The notes under the pieces were generated by a model. It searched no databases. It was not told the DNA's origin and saw only the letters and a program-made list of their open reading frames with translations. 8,255 nt of DNA. Origin: JBCBWG01 sp964579305. GTDB taxonomy: Bacteria > Pseudomonadota > Alphaproteobacteria > Rhizobiales > Hyphomicrobiaceae. A program made the position numbers and the translations under genes. The stretch spans positions 1-8,255 of the forward strand of contig CAZOGY010000144.1 of assembly GCA_964579305.1 (NCBI GenBank), given 5' to 3'. Below are positions 1 to 5,904 of the stretch, piece by piece; within the stretch, counting starts at the first letter, position 1; each line of letters begins with the position of its first letter.

Positions 1-10
1 CAGAAGGGGA

Positions 11-931
11 CTAAGCCGCTGTTGGCTTGCGGACGCGTTCGCGGTGGAATGTGTAGAGGCCAGCACCCACGACGATTGCGGAGCCAGCCACGGTCCACGC
101 CGACGGAACCTCACCCAAGAACAGATAACCAAACAGCATCGCCCAGAGAACGACGGCATAGCGGAACGGCGCTACGGCAGAAATTTCCACGCCGCGCCAA
201 GCTTCAATCAGCATGGCGTAACCGATCAGAACCAGCACGGCCGCCGTTGCAAGCCGGACGAATGAGCCGAGGTCCGGCCAGACCCAATTTTCCGTCAGCC
301 CAAGCAGGCACCCTGCGACGGTCACGACGGCCGCGGTCAAGAATGTTACGGCAACCGTGGGTGTTTCGGGCGGGATCATGCGCGTGGCGAGATCGCGGGC
401 GGTGATGAACAGGACCGAGACAAGGGCCGGCACGTACCACCAAGAAAACGAGTCCGTGCCCGGCCGAATAATCAACAGGATCCCCAAGAGGCCAACGCCG
501 GCCGCGGTCCACCGCCGCCACCCGACACGCTCGCTCAGGAAAATGGCAGCGGCTGCCGTCATTGCCAGCGGAAGGGTCTGTAAGATTGCCGTCACGTTTG
601 CGATGGGCAAACGGAACAGGGCTGACAGAAACAAAATGACAGCAACGACTTCGGACAGGTTGCGCACCAGCAATGGGCGCGAATAGCTGCTTGCCACGGT
701 GCGCAAACCGCATGTCGCGATGACGATCGGCAGCATGATGAGCGTTGCGATGATCCCCCGCGTGGCAATGATCTGGCCAGTTGGAAGGGCTTCAGATACG
801 GTCTTGGTGAACGTGTCGTTTAATACGAACACGCCCATGGCCGCGATCATAAGCATCATGCCGCGCAAATTGCGATCGGCCAATGATGTGGGTGCGGTGA
901 GTGTCGGGGATACGAGTGCCATGTCTCGCAT
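11..931 (-). CDS. DMT-superfamily (EamA-type) membrane transporter
   Basis: A 306-residue hydrophobic protein with two tandem EamA-like halves, about residues 24-158 and 166-295, consistent with ten transmembrane helices in the inner membrane. The first half ends in a typical EamA closing segment (FLSERVGWRRW at 132-142, then a long helix ending IIRPG near 154-158). The second half ends with the matching FLGEVPSAW (271-279) and a final helix, followed by a short basic tail (HRERVRK). Length and layout are standard for drug/metabolite exporters of this family; the substrate cannot be read from the sequence. The start at 931 has no clear ribosome site, and a second ATG three codons in (922) is equally possible. 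It lies 116 bases after acyP on the same strand and could be cotranscribed with it. The call to the family is firm; the function is open. Confidence 0.9.
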   Translation of the reverse strand: MRDMALVSPTLTAPTSLADRNLRGMMLMIAAMGVFVLNDTFTKTVSEALPTGQIIATRGIIATLIMLPIVIATCGLRTVASSYSRPLLVRNLSEVVAVILFLSALFRLPIANVTAILQTLPLAMTAAAAIFLSERVGWRRWTAAGVGLLGILLIIRPGTDSFSWWYVPALVSVLFITARDLATRMIPPETPTVAVTFLTAAVVTVAGCLLGLTENWVWPDLGSFVRLATAAVLVLIGYAMLIEAWRGVEISAVAPFRYAVVLWAMLFGYLFLGEVPSAWTVAGSAIVVGAGLYTFHRERVRKPTAA

Positions 932-1047
932 CTAGGCTGCGGGTATGGCGGTGCGCTACGTCCACGAAGGCGCGCCTGGGATGCGGTGATTGCATAGAGT
1001 GCGGGGCCGGCGAGGCACGCGTACCCGCCCTGCGGTCGATGGGCCGA

Positions 1048-1368
1048 TCACGTCGTTTGCAATATCTCGAATTGGTCAAACGCGCCGCCGCCTTCGCCAA
1101 CGATCACCACTGAGCAGACCGCTGCATCGTGCGGGCCTTGGCGGCACTTTGCGATCATGGCCTCAATCGCATCCGACGGGCCTTGCAAGATCGCTTCGAC
1201 GGCGCCGTCTTTTCTGTTTCTGACCCAACCTGTCAGGCCGATGTCGCGGGCGGCTTCAGCGCACCAGGCGCGATAACCAACACCCTGAACGCGGCCCTCA
1301 ATGCGCACGTGCACAGTGCGAACTTGGGAGGTTGGGGGCTTTGACGGGAGGACGGGCGTTGACGACAT
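1048..1368 (-). CDS. acyP: Acylphosphatase
   Basis: A 106-residue protein with an acylphosphatase domain over about residues 16-104. This family hydrolyses the carboxyl-phosphate bond of acyl phosphates in the cytoplasm. The first signature, GRVQGVGYR (25-33), carries the phosphate-binding loop and catalytic Arg33. The second, GWVRNRKDG (47-55), carries catalytic Asn51, and the C-terminus (FDQFEI) fits the last strand. The open frame continues upstream to 1605 and would overlap the start of the divergent rhodanese/MBL gene. The extra 79 residues show no acylphosphatase similarity, so I chose the ATG at 1368, which has a modest GGAAC ribosome site 6 bases upstream. The roughly 15-residue lead before the domain is longer than in the smallest family members. 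It is read toward the DMT transporter gene, with a 116-base gap containing no further gene. Confidence 0.93.
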   Translation of the reverse strand: MSSTPVLPSKPPTSQVRTVHVRIEGRVQGVGYRAWCAEAARDIGLTGWVRNRKDGAVEAILQGPSDAIEAMIAKCRQGPHDAAVCSVVIVGEGGGAFDQFEILQTT

Positions 1369-1450
1369 CGGCTTGTTCCAAACGGGCTGTTGGGTGTCGA
1401 AGAGGCCGATGCTTCGGCGCCTCGCGGCTTTGGTCACGCCACAAGGCGCA

Positions 1451-1480
1451 TTGTTTGAAAAACCGACTGTACCGTATTTT
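1451..1480 (+). promoter_or_regulatory. Possible sigma-70-like promoter for the rhodanese/MBL gene
   Basis: TTGTTT (1451-1456) and TATTTT (1475-1480) are separated by 18 bases, within the 193-base divergent region between acyP and the rhodanese/MBL gene. This is one of the more AT-rich patches of that gap. The match is only partial and was found by eye, so it is a candidate only. Confidence 0.25.
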
Positions 1481-1546
1481 ACCGGTCCGGCGATCCCGCC
1501 AGCGGCCACCCCATACGCTTGATGGTCATCGGCGAAAAACCAAATC

Positions 1547-1554
1547 AAGAAAGG
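1547..1554 (+). promoter_or_regulatory. Ribosome binding site of the rhodanese/MBL gene
   Basis: AAGAAAGG lies 7 bases before the ATG at 1562. It supports that start over the internal ATG codons in the signal peptide region. Confidence 0.6.
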
Positions 1555-1561
1555 CATACCG

Positions 1562-2911
1562 ATGCGGCAGCGCCAACGCCAACGAACACCCTTTGCTTTT
1601 GTCATTGTGTTGATGCTTGTCAGCGCCGGCCAATTGGTGGCGGCCTCCGCTGTGAGGGCTCAGGAGCTGACAGCGAAAACCATGCTCGCGGATGCGAACG
1701 CTCAAATCAAGAACGTGACCACGCGAGAGCTTCAAGCGCTGCTGGCGACGCACCCGAATATGGTGGTGTTGGATGTGCGAACCCAGCGTGAGGTTGACAT
1801 TGTCGGCGGCATGATCGGGGCGCCGGGAACGGTGATATTGCCGCGTGGTTGGCTTGAGTTCCGGATTGGAGATATCGCGCGCGACAAGGCGAAACCGATT
1901 GTCGTCTATTGCGGTACAAACCAGCGCAGTCCACTTGCAGCCCAGACGCTCCTCAAAATGGGCTATAAAAACGTAATGAATTATCCCGGCGGCTACTTTG
2001 CCTGGAAAAAAGCTGGTCTTGCAATCAAGTCGCTCGATGCTGCAGCGAATTCGTTCCTTTTTGCGCGTCCGCAAAAGGTCGTTGAAGGCGTGTGGAGCGC
2101 GATTGGCGCGACTGCGCCGCCGACCTATGAGAACTCTGGCCACAATAACAATTTGTCGTTTGTTATCACAAGCGATGGCGTCTTGGTCGTCAACGCGGGT
2201 GGCAGTTATCTTCTCGCTGCTGAGATGCACGCCGAAATCAAGAAGCTTACCGATCAGCCCGTGAAATATGTTGTGCTTGAAAATGGGCAAGGGCACGCAG
2301 CGCTTGGATCAGGGTATTGGAAGTCGCAGGGCGCTACGATTATTGCACATGAAGATGCGGCGGCGGAACTGGAGGAGCGCGGCGATAGCATCTTGGCGGC
2401 GGCTCGGCGCAGGCTGCGCGACAAGTTTTTCAGAACTGAGCTTGTCATGCCAGATGAGACGTTTTCCGACAAAATGGTGATTGAGCTCGGCGGTGAACGT
2501 ATCGAACTGCTCAATCTGGGGCCAGCGCATAGCCCCGGCGATATCAGCGTGTGGCTGCCCGGAAAGCGTGTGGTTATTGCGGGAGATATGGCGTTCCATC
2601 AACGGATGCTTCCCGTATTTGAGGAAACAGACACGGCCGGCTGGATCGAAAGCTGGAAGAACTTTTTGGCGCTTGGTGCGGAACATGTGATACCGGGCCA
2701 TGGGACGCCGACCGACTACGCAACCGTGACGAAATACACCCATGACTATCTGGTGTATATGCGCGCTGAGGTGAAAAAGATCCTCGATAACGGCGGTGGT
2801 GAGACTGATGCGTACAAAATCGACCAGTCTGCCTATCGACATCTTGATACTTATGAGTTCCTGGCCCTGCAGAATGCCGGGCGGATTTATCGCGCTATGG
2901 AATTTGAATAA
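1562..2911 (+). CDS. Exported rhodanese / metallo-beta-lactamase-fold fusion protein (SoxH-like)
   Basis: A 449-residue protein with three parts. Residues 1-33 form a signal peptide: a basic start, a hydrophobic core at 11-30 and a likely cleavage after AVRA, so the protein should be periplasmic. Residues about 50-155 are a rhodanese domain with DVRTQREV (71-78) and active-site loop CGTNQRS (117-123), whose Cys117 would carry a persulfide. Residues about 172-449 are a metallo-beta-lactamase fold of the SoxH/quinoprotein-relay type. In it the usual HxHxDH metal motif reads ENGQGH (240-245), leaving only the last His. The later ligands are present: His323 (GPAHSPGD), Asp342 (AGDMAF) and His380 (IPGHG). 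The domain order is the reverse of persulfide dioxygenase-rhodanese fusions, where the MBL domain comes first. A role in periplasmic sulfur transfer or oxidation is inferred from the domains. The gene stands alone, divergent from acyP and convergent with moaA. Confidence 0.88.
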   Translation: MRQRQRQRTPFAFVIVLMLVSAGQLVAASAVRAQELTAKTMLADANAQIKNVTTRELQALLATHPNMVVLDVRTQREVDIVGGMIGAPGTVILPRGWLEFRIGDIARDKAKPIVVYCGTNQRSPLAAQTLLKMGYKNVMNYPGGYFAWKKAGLAIKSLDAAANSFLFARPQKVVEGVWSAIGATAPPTYENSGHNNNLSFVITSDGVLVVNAGGSYLLAAEMHAEIKKLTDQPVKYVVLENGQGHAALGSGYWKSQGATIIAHEDAAAELEERGDSILAAARRRLRDKFFRTELVMPDETFSDKMVIELGGERIELLNLGPAHSPGDISVWLPGKRVVIAGDMAFHQRMLPVFEETDTAGWIESWKNFLALGAEHVIPGHGTPTDYATVTKYTHDYLVYMRAEVKKILDNGGGETDAYKIDQSAYRHLDTYEFLALQNAGRIYRAMEFE

Positions 2912-2938
2912 GATCGGCTTCGCGCAAGGCGTGTCAGC

Positions 2939-2954
2939 CTGATCTTTGGATCAG
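2939..2954 (+). terminator. Small hairpin after the rhodanese/MBL gene
   Basis: CTGATC-TTTG-GATCAG is a perfect 6-base-pair stem with a 4-base loop, starting 27 bases after the stop codon. No T-run follows, so it may only be a transcript-end stabiliser or a chance dyad. Confidence 0.3.
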
Positions 2955-2985
2955 CGAGGAATGCTTCACCGAAGTGCGGCGCAGG

Positions 2986-3016
2986 GCGCGGGGCCGCGGC
3001 CTTGGCCCGCCCGCGC
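2986..3016. terminator. GC-rich imperfect hairpin between convergent genes
   Basis: Arms 2986-2995 and 3004-3016 form ten G-C/C-G pairs with a three-base bulge (3009-3011) and an 8-base loop. It sits in the 194-base gap between the convergent rhodanese/MBL and moaA genes, where a bidirectional transcript end would be expected. Neither strand shows a T-run directly after the stem, so intrinsic termination is not certain. Confidence 0.3.
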
Positions 3017-3028
3017 GCTGTGAATACG

Positions 3029-3055
3029 GGCCTGTCATATTACTGGCCTGTCATA
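3029..3055. repeat. 11-base direct repeat, two copies
   Basis: GGCCTGTCATA occurs at 3029-3039 and again at 3045-3055, with starts 16 bases apart, in the non-coding gap downstream of both convergent genes. The purpose is unknown. Confidence 0.6.
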
Positions 3056-3105
3056 GCTGAATTTGAATCGCTAGGTTATTAGCCCTTGTATTTTGACCGG
3101 CGGCC

Positions 3106-4182
3106 TCAACCGCCTGTCACGCTCATGTGGCGGGACACAGCGGGGCGCCTGGTTTGCCGATCAATGACGAAGTCGTGGCCTTTGGGTTTGCGGCCAATGG
3201 CTTCGTCGATCGCGCGGCTGAGCGCTTCATCATCGGCGCCGGTCCGCAATGGCGTGCGTAAATCCGCAGCATCGTCCTGGCCCAAGCACATATAAAGCGT
3301 GCCAGTACACGTGAGGCGTACGCGATTGCAGCTTTCACAGAAGTTGTGGGTCAGTGGCGTGATGAAGCCGAGCCGGCCGCCGGTTTCTTTGATTTCGAAA
3401 TAGCGTGCCGGTCCCCCCGTTTTATAAGGGATATCGTTGAGGGTGTAACGCTGTTCCAGGTCGGCGCGCACTTGGCTCAAGGGCAGATACTGGTCAGTGC
3501 GATCGCCATCGATGTCGCCCATGGGCATGGTCTCAATCAGGGTGAGATCAAAGCCGTTGCCGTGCGCATAGCGGATCAGTTCATCGATCTCAGTGTCGTT
3601 CACACCTTTCAGCGCAACCGCGTTGATTTTAATTTGCAGGCCGGCATTGACCGCTGCGTTGATCCCCTCCTGAACCTTGGCGAGATCTCCCCACCGCGTA
3701 ATGCTCTGGAACAGGTCGGGCTTGAGCGTATCCATGGAGACGTTCACGCGCCGTACGCCGCAATCGGCAAGTTCGTCGGCAAACTTGGCAAGCTGACTGC
3801 CGTTCGTTGTCAGCGTCAGTTCCTCCAGGGCGCCCGTGCCGAGGTGACGGGAAAGCTGCCGGATCAGGAACATGATGTTCTTGCGCACAAGCGGTTCACC
3901 GCCCGTCAGCCGCAGTTTCTTGACGCCTTTATTGATGAAGGCCGTGCAAACGCGGTCGAGTTCCTCAAGTGTCAAGAGGTCTTTGCGCGGCAAGAACGTC
4001 ATGTGTTCCGACATGCAGTAGACGCAGCGGAAGTCGCAGCGGTCCGTCACGGAAACGCGCAGGTAGGTTACGTGGCGGCCGAACGGATCAATCATTGGCG
4101 CCTGAGCCGGATTTTCCAGCGCGCCTGAGGCGTCACCGTGGGCCGACTGTTTTTCATGAGGTTTCGGCGTCTCGTTCAGCAT
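3106..4182 (-). CDS. moaA: GTP 3',8-cyclase (molybdenum cofactor biosynthesis protein A)
   Basis: A 358-residue radical-SAM enzyme that turns GTP into 3',8-cyclo-7,8-dihydro-GTP, the first step of molybdopterin synthesis, in the cytoplasm. The N-terminal 4Fe-4S cluster cysteines are Cys49, Cys53 and Cys56 (CX3CX2C within DRCDFRCVYC). RLTGGEPLVRK (91-101) is the SAM-binding region. The second cluster that holds GTP is Cys282, Cys285 and Cys299 (CX2CX13C). The chain ends in the conserved Gly-Gly, which is needed for activity in the family. The first 30 residues are not conserved MoaA sequence. A start at Met30 (position 4095) would match the usual length of about 330 residues, and a weak CAGG lies before it. 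The listed start has GAGGA about 13 bases upstream, which is rather far. It follows mobB on the same strand after a 156-base gap and may have its own promoter. Confidence 0.97.
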   Translation of the reverse strand: MLNETPKPHEKQSAHGDASGALENPAQAPMIDPFGRHVTYLRVSVTDRCDFRCVYCMSEHMTFLPRKDLLTLEELDRVCTAFINKGVKKLRLTGGEPLVRKNIMFLIRQLSRHLGTGALEELTLTTNGSQLAKFADELADCGVRRVNVSMDTLKPDLFQSITRWGDLAKVQEGINAAVNAGLQIKINAVALKGVNDTEIDELIRYAHGNGFDLTLIETMPMGDIDGDRTDQYLPLSQVRADLEQRYTLNDIPYKTGGPARYFEIKETGGRLGFITPLTHNFCESCNRVRLTCTGTLYMCLGQDDAADLRTPLRTGADDEALSRAIDEAIGRKPKGHDFVIDRQTRRPAVSRHMSVTGG

Positions 4183-4316
4183 GGCGTCGATCTTATCCTC
4201 TCGCGCCCGTCAGCGGCCGCGGCTCGTTGTGTTCGGTGTCTGAGGTACATTTAGCGAGCCGCCGCTGCGGGGACAATCCGGCCGCCATTTGCCGGGCTGA
4301 GACAACGCCGTCATGG

Positions 4317-4329
4317 CAGGCGGGGCCTG
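4317..4329 (-). terminator. Short hairpin just after mobB
   Basis: A CAGGC/GCCTG stem with a 3-base loop lies 9 bases beyond the mobB stop codon, in the gap before moaA. There is no T-run. It could slow or end transcription between mobB and moaA, but the support is weak. Confidence 0.2.
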
Positions 4330-4338
4330 TGATTGGGT

Positions 4339-4989
4339 TTAGGCGCGAGCCGTCTTGGCATCTGCCTGTGCGGCATCAGCGGTTGATGCAACGCCAGGCG
4401 CAATGAGGCCCAGGCGGGTCATCAGGTGCGCAGACAATTGCGGGATATCGGAGGGTGCGAATACCGGTGCCACCGGCGTTGCGGCATGCGGGTGATGTGA
4501 AATGAACGCCAAAACATGGTTCTTATGGGCCAGCGATTGATCTTGCTGTGGCGGCTGTCCGGGATGTTGGTCAGCCGTCAAGCAAACGATCTTTGGCACG
4601 GGCGCGCGCTTAAATCCTTCGGCGATCACAATGTCGGCCTTGCCTGCAAGCAAGTCGGACAGGGCGATTGGGTCGTTGGTTGCCGGATGGGGTTGTGGCG
4701 GCGCTTCGTCCAGGCTCACCCAGCATGGGCCAGCCAACAGCGTCATGATTGCGCCAGCGCTGCGATGGCGGATCGTGTCAGGCGTGTCGACTTGGCTCTT
4801 GCCGATTTCGGCCCGGCCGATCGATGCCGGCTGCATGTGATGGGTATGTTTGATCGTGGCGACCGTGAAGCCGCGTTGGGTGAAAGCGGTGATCAGCCCA
4901 ACGGTCAAAGTTGTCTTGCCTGTTCCACTCCATCCGGAGACGGCGAACAGCTTGGCGCGATGACGCGGGTCAGCAGACGGTTCGCTCAT
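4339..4989 (-). CDS. mobB: Molybdopterin-guanine dinucleotide biosynthesis protein B
   Basis: A 216-residue P-loop GTP-binding protein that assists MobA in attaching GMP to molybdopterin in the cytoplasm. It is not essential in E. coli but improves cofactor maturation. Walker A is GWSGTGKTT (19-27). The MobB signatures KHTHH (47-51), DTIRHRSAGA (71-80) and AEGFKRAPVPKI (123-134) are all present and in the usual order. The C-terminus after about residue 196 is an alanine-rich tail beyond the conserved domain. Its ATG overlaps the mobA stop by four bases (ATGA at 4989-4986), so translation is probably coupled. It is not fused to MobA or MoeA as in some relatives. Confidence 0.96.
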   Translation of the reverse strand: MSEPSADPRHRAKLFAVSGWSGTGKTTLTVGLITAFTQRGFTVATIKHTHHMQPASIGRAEIGKSQVDTPDTIRHRSAGAIMTLLAGPCWVSLDEAPPQPHPATNDPIALSDLLAGKADIVIAEGFKRAPVPKIVCLTADQHPGQPPQQDQSLAHKNHVLAFISHHPHAATPVAPVFAPSDIPQLSAHLMTRLGLIAPGVASTADAAQADAKTARA

Positions 4990-5645
4990 GGCAAGTTTTC
5001 GCCTGTGGTGTTGGCGGGGGCGAACAGCTTTTCGGCGGCGGCGAGCTCATCGGGCGTATTTATGTTGAAGAAGGGGTCAACGGCGTGCCCGGCGATTGCG
5101 GCCTTCTTCCAAGTCACTGAGCGCGTTCCTAATTCTTCAGCGACGCGCATTGCCGACGCGTTGCCGGCAGCCATCTGGCGCTCGATTGTCTGAGCTGCTT
5201 TGAGCGGCCAGAGGGCGGTAATCGGATGGGCGATGCCGTCGCTGTTGGCGATGGCCATGCGTGCGGGTGGGATGTTCGTGGCCGTGAGCAAACGCGCTGC
5301 AAGATCGGCCGGAAGGAAGGGGGTGTCGGCCGGCACGGTCAAGATCGGCCCTGGGAGGCCGTGTTCCTGCGCATGCCGCAGCCCCGCAAGAACGCCGGCA
5401 AGGGGGCCATGCCGGACTTCGTCTGCGTCGGGGACAACGGCAAGGTTGTGAGCGATGCAATAGGCAGCAACCGGGTCGTCGTTCAGGCCAGAGACGTTGA
5501 TGATCACCTGATCGGCTTGCGGTGCAACGCGCGCGATCACATGCGCGAGCAACGGACGATTGTTAAGCGCCAGCAGCGGTTTTGAAACGGCGCCCATACG
5601 GCGGCCCGCACCGCCGGCTAGGATCACGCAGAGTGCTATGCCCAC
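4986..5645 (-). CDS. mobA: Molybdenum cofactor guanylyltransferase
   Basis: This enzyme transfers GMP from GTP to Mo-molybdopterin, giving the MGD form used by DMSO-reductase-family enzymes; it acts in the cytoplasm with MobB. The nucleotide-binding signature LAGGAGRRMG starts at residue 9 and is followed by the KPLL segment. Later come RHGPLAGVLAGL, the metal-binding VPADTPFLP and the HPITALWP segment typical of MobA. I chose the GTG at 5645 (219 residues) because GAGGAG lies 9 bases upstream and because the signature then sits near the N-terminus, as in the family. The frame stays open to another GTG at 5723 (245 residues), which would add a basic, unconserved 26-residue lead with no good ribosome site. 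The gene is first of the mobA-mobB-moaA run and is divergent from the RTX gene. Confidence 0.93.
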   Translation of the reverse strand: MGIALCVILAGGAGRRMGAVSKPLLALNNRPLLAHVIARVAPQADQVIINVSGLNDDPVAAYCIAHNLAVVPDADEVRHGPLAGVLAGLRHAQEHGLPGPILTVPADTPFLPADLAARLLTATNIPPARMAIANSDGIAHPITALWPLKAAQTIERQMAAGNASAMRVAEELGTRSVTWKKAAIAGHAVDPFFNINTPDELAAAEKLFAPANTTGENLP

Positions 5646-5654
5646 CCCGTCTCG

Positions 5655-5660
5655 CTCCTC
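5655..5660 (-). promoter_or_regulatory. Ribosome binding site deciding the mobA start
   Basis: Read on the minus strand this is GAGGAG, 9 bases before the GTG at 5645. It is the strongest Shine-Dalgarno match near any start in the window. It favours the short form of MobA over the frame beginning at 5723. Confidence 0.55.
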
Positions 5661-5744
5661 GACCTGTGCGCCTTTGCGCGTACGGGGCCCGGCGCTGCGC
5701 CCGCTCGTCTTTGCAACCGTCACGTTACGGATGGTCCGTGAAAT

Positions 5745-5773
5745 GTCATAGCTGACTTACACTGGGCGTTAAA
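5745..5773 (-). promoter_or_regulatory. Possible sigma-70-like promoter for mobA-mobB
   Basis: On the minus strand, TTTAAC (5773-5768) and TATGAC (5750-5745) are separated by exactly 17 bases. The -10 box matches four of six consensus bases and the -35 box three. A transcript from here would start near 5737, leaving a leader of about 90 bases before the preferred mobA start. This is a candidate only. Confidence 0.3.
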
Positions 5774-5806
5774 CACGTCCGCACTCCGACGGATCAGCCC
5801 GCTGGA

Positions 5807-5855
5807 TGCAAACAATTGCAGCTTGTTCTCAAGTCTTTGCGCAACTTGTGGCGCC
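5807..5855. promoter_or_regulatory. Row of short dyads upstream of the RTX gene
   Basis: Four inverted repeats follow one another: TGCAA-ACAA-TTGCA (5807-5820), CTTG-TTCT-CAAG (5822-5833), TTGCGCAA (5837-5844) and GGCGCC (5850-5855). They lie 50-100 bases before the RTX start, within the 181-259-base divergent gap (depending on the mobA start). They could be operator sites for a dimeric regulator. No known operator consensus was recognised. Confidence 0.3.
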
Positions 5856-5904
5856 TAGCAGTGCGGCTACGGTTTGAGAGAGCACGCAAGCAGACGAGAT
5901 CAAT

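Noticed and set aside
1369..1605. Upstream extension of the acyP frame by 79 codons
   Set aside because: The added residues lack family similarity and would overlap the start of the divergent gene; the ATG at 1368 gives a normal acylphosphatase.
1526..2296. Minus-strand open frame of 256 codons opposite the rhodanese/MBL gene
   Set aside because: It is antisense to a gene with clear domains and has no recognisable domain of its own.
3346..4128. Plus-strand open frame of 260 codons opposite moaA
   Set aside because: It lies wholly antisense to a clear moaA with intact motifs; its product resembles no family I know.
4183..4338. Possible molybdenum-cofactor riboswitch upstream of moaA
   Set aside because: The 156-base gap contains short GC-rich dyads but no arrangement I could match to the Moco RNA motif, which I know mainly from gammaproteobacteria and some other groups. 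A covariance-model search would settle it.
4516..5193. Plus-strand open frame of 225 codons opposite mobB and mobA
   Set aside because: It overlaps two well-supported genes and has no recognisable motif.
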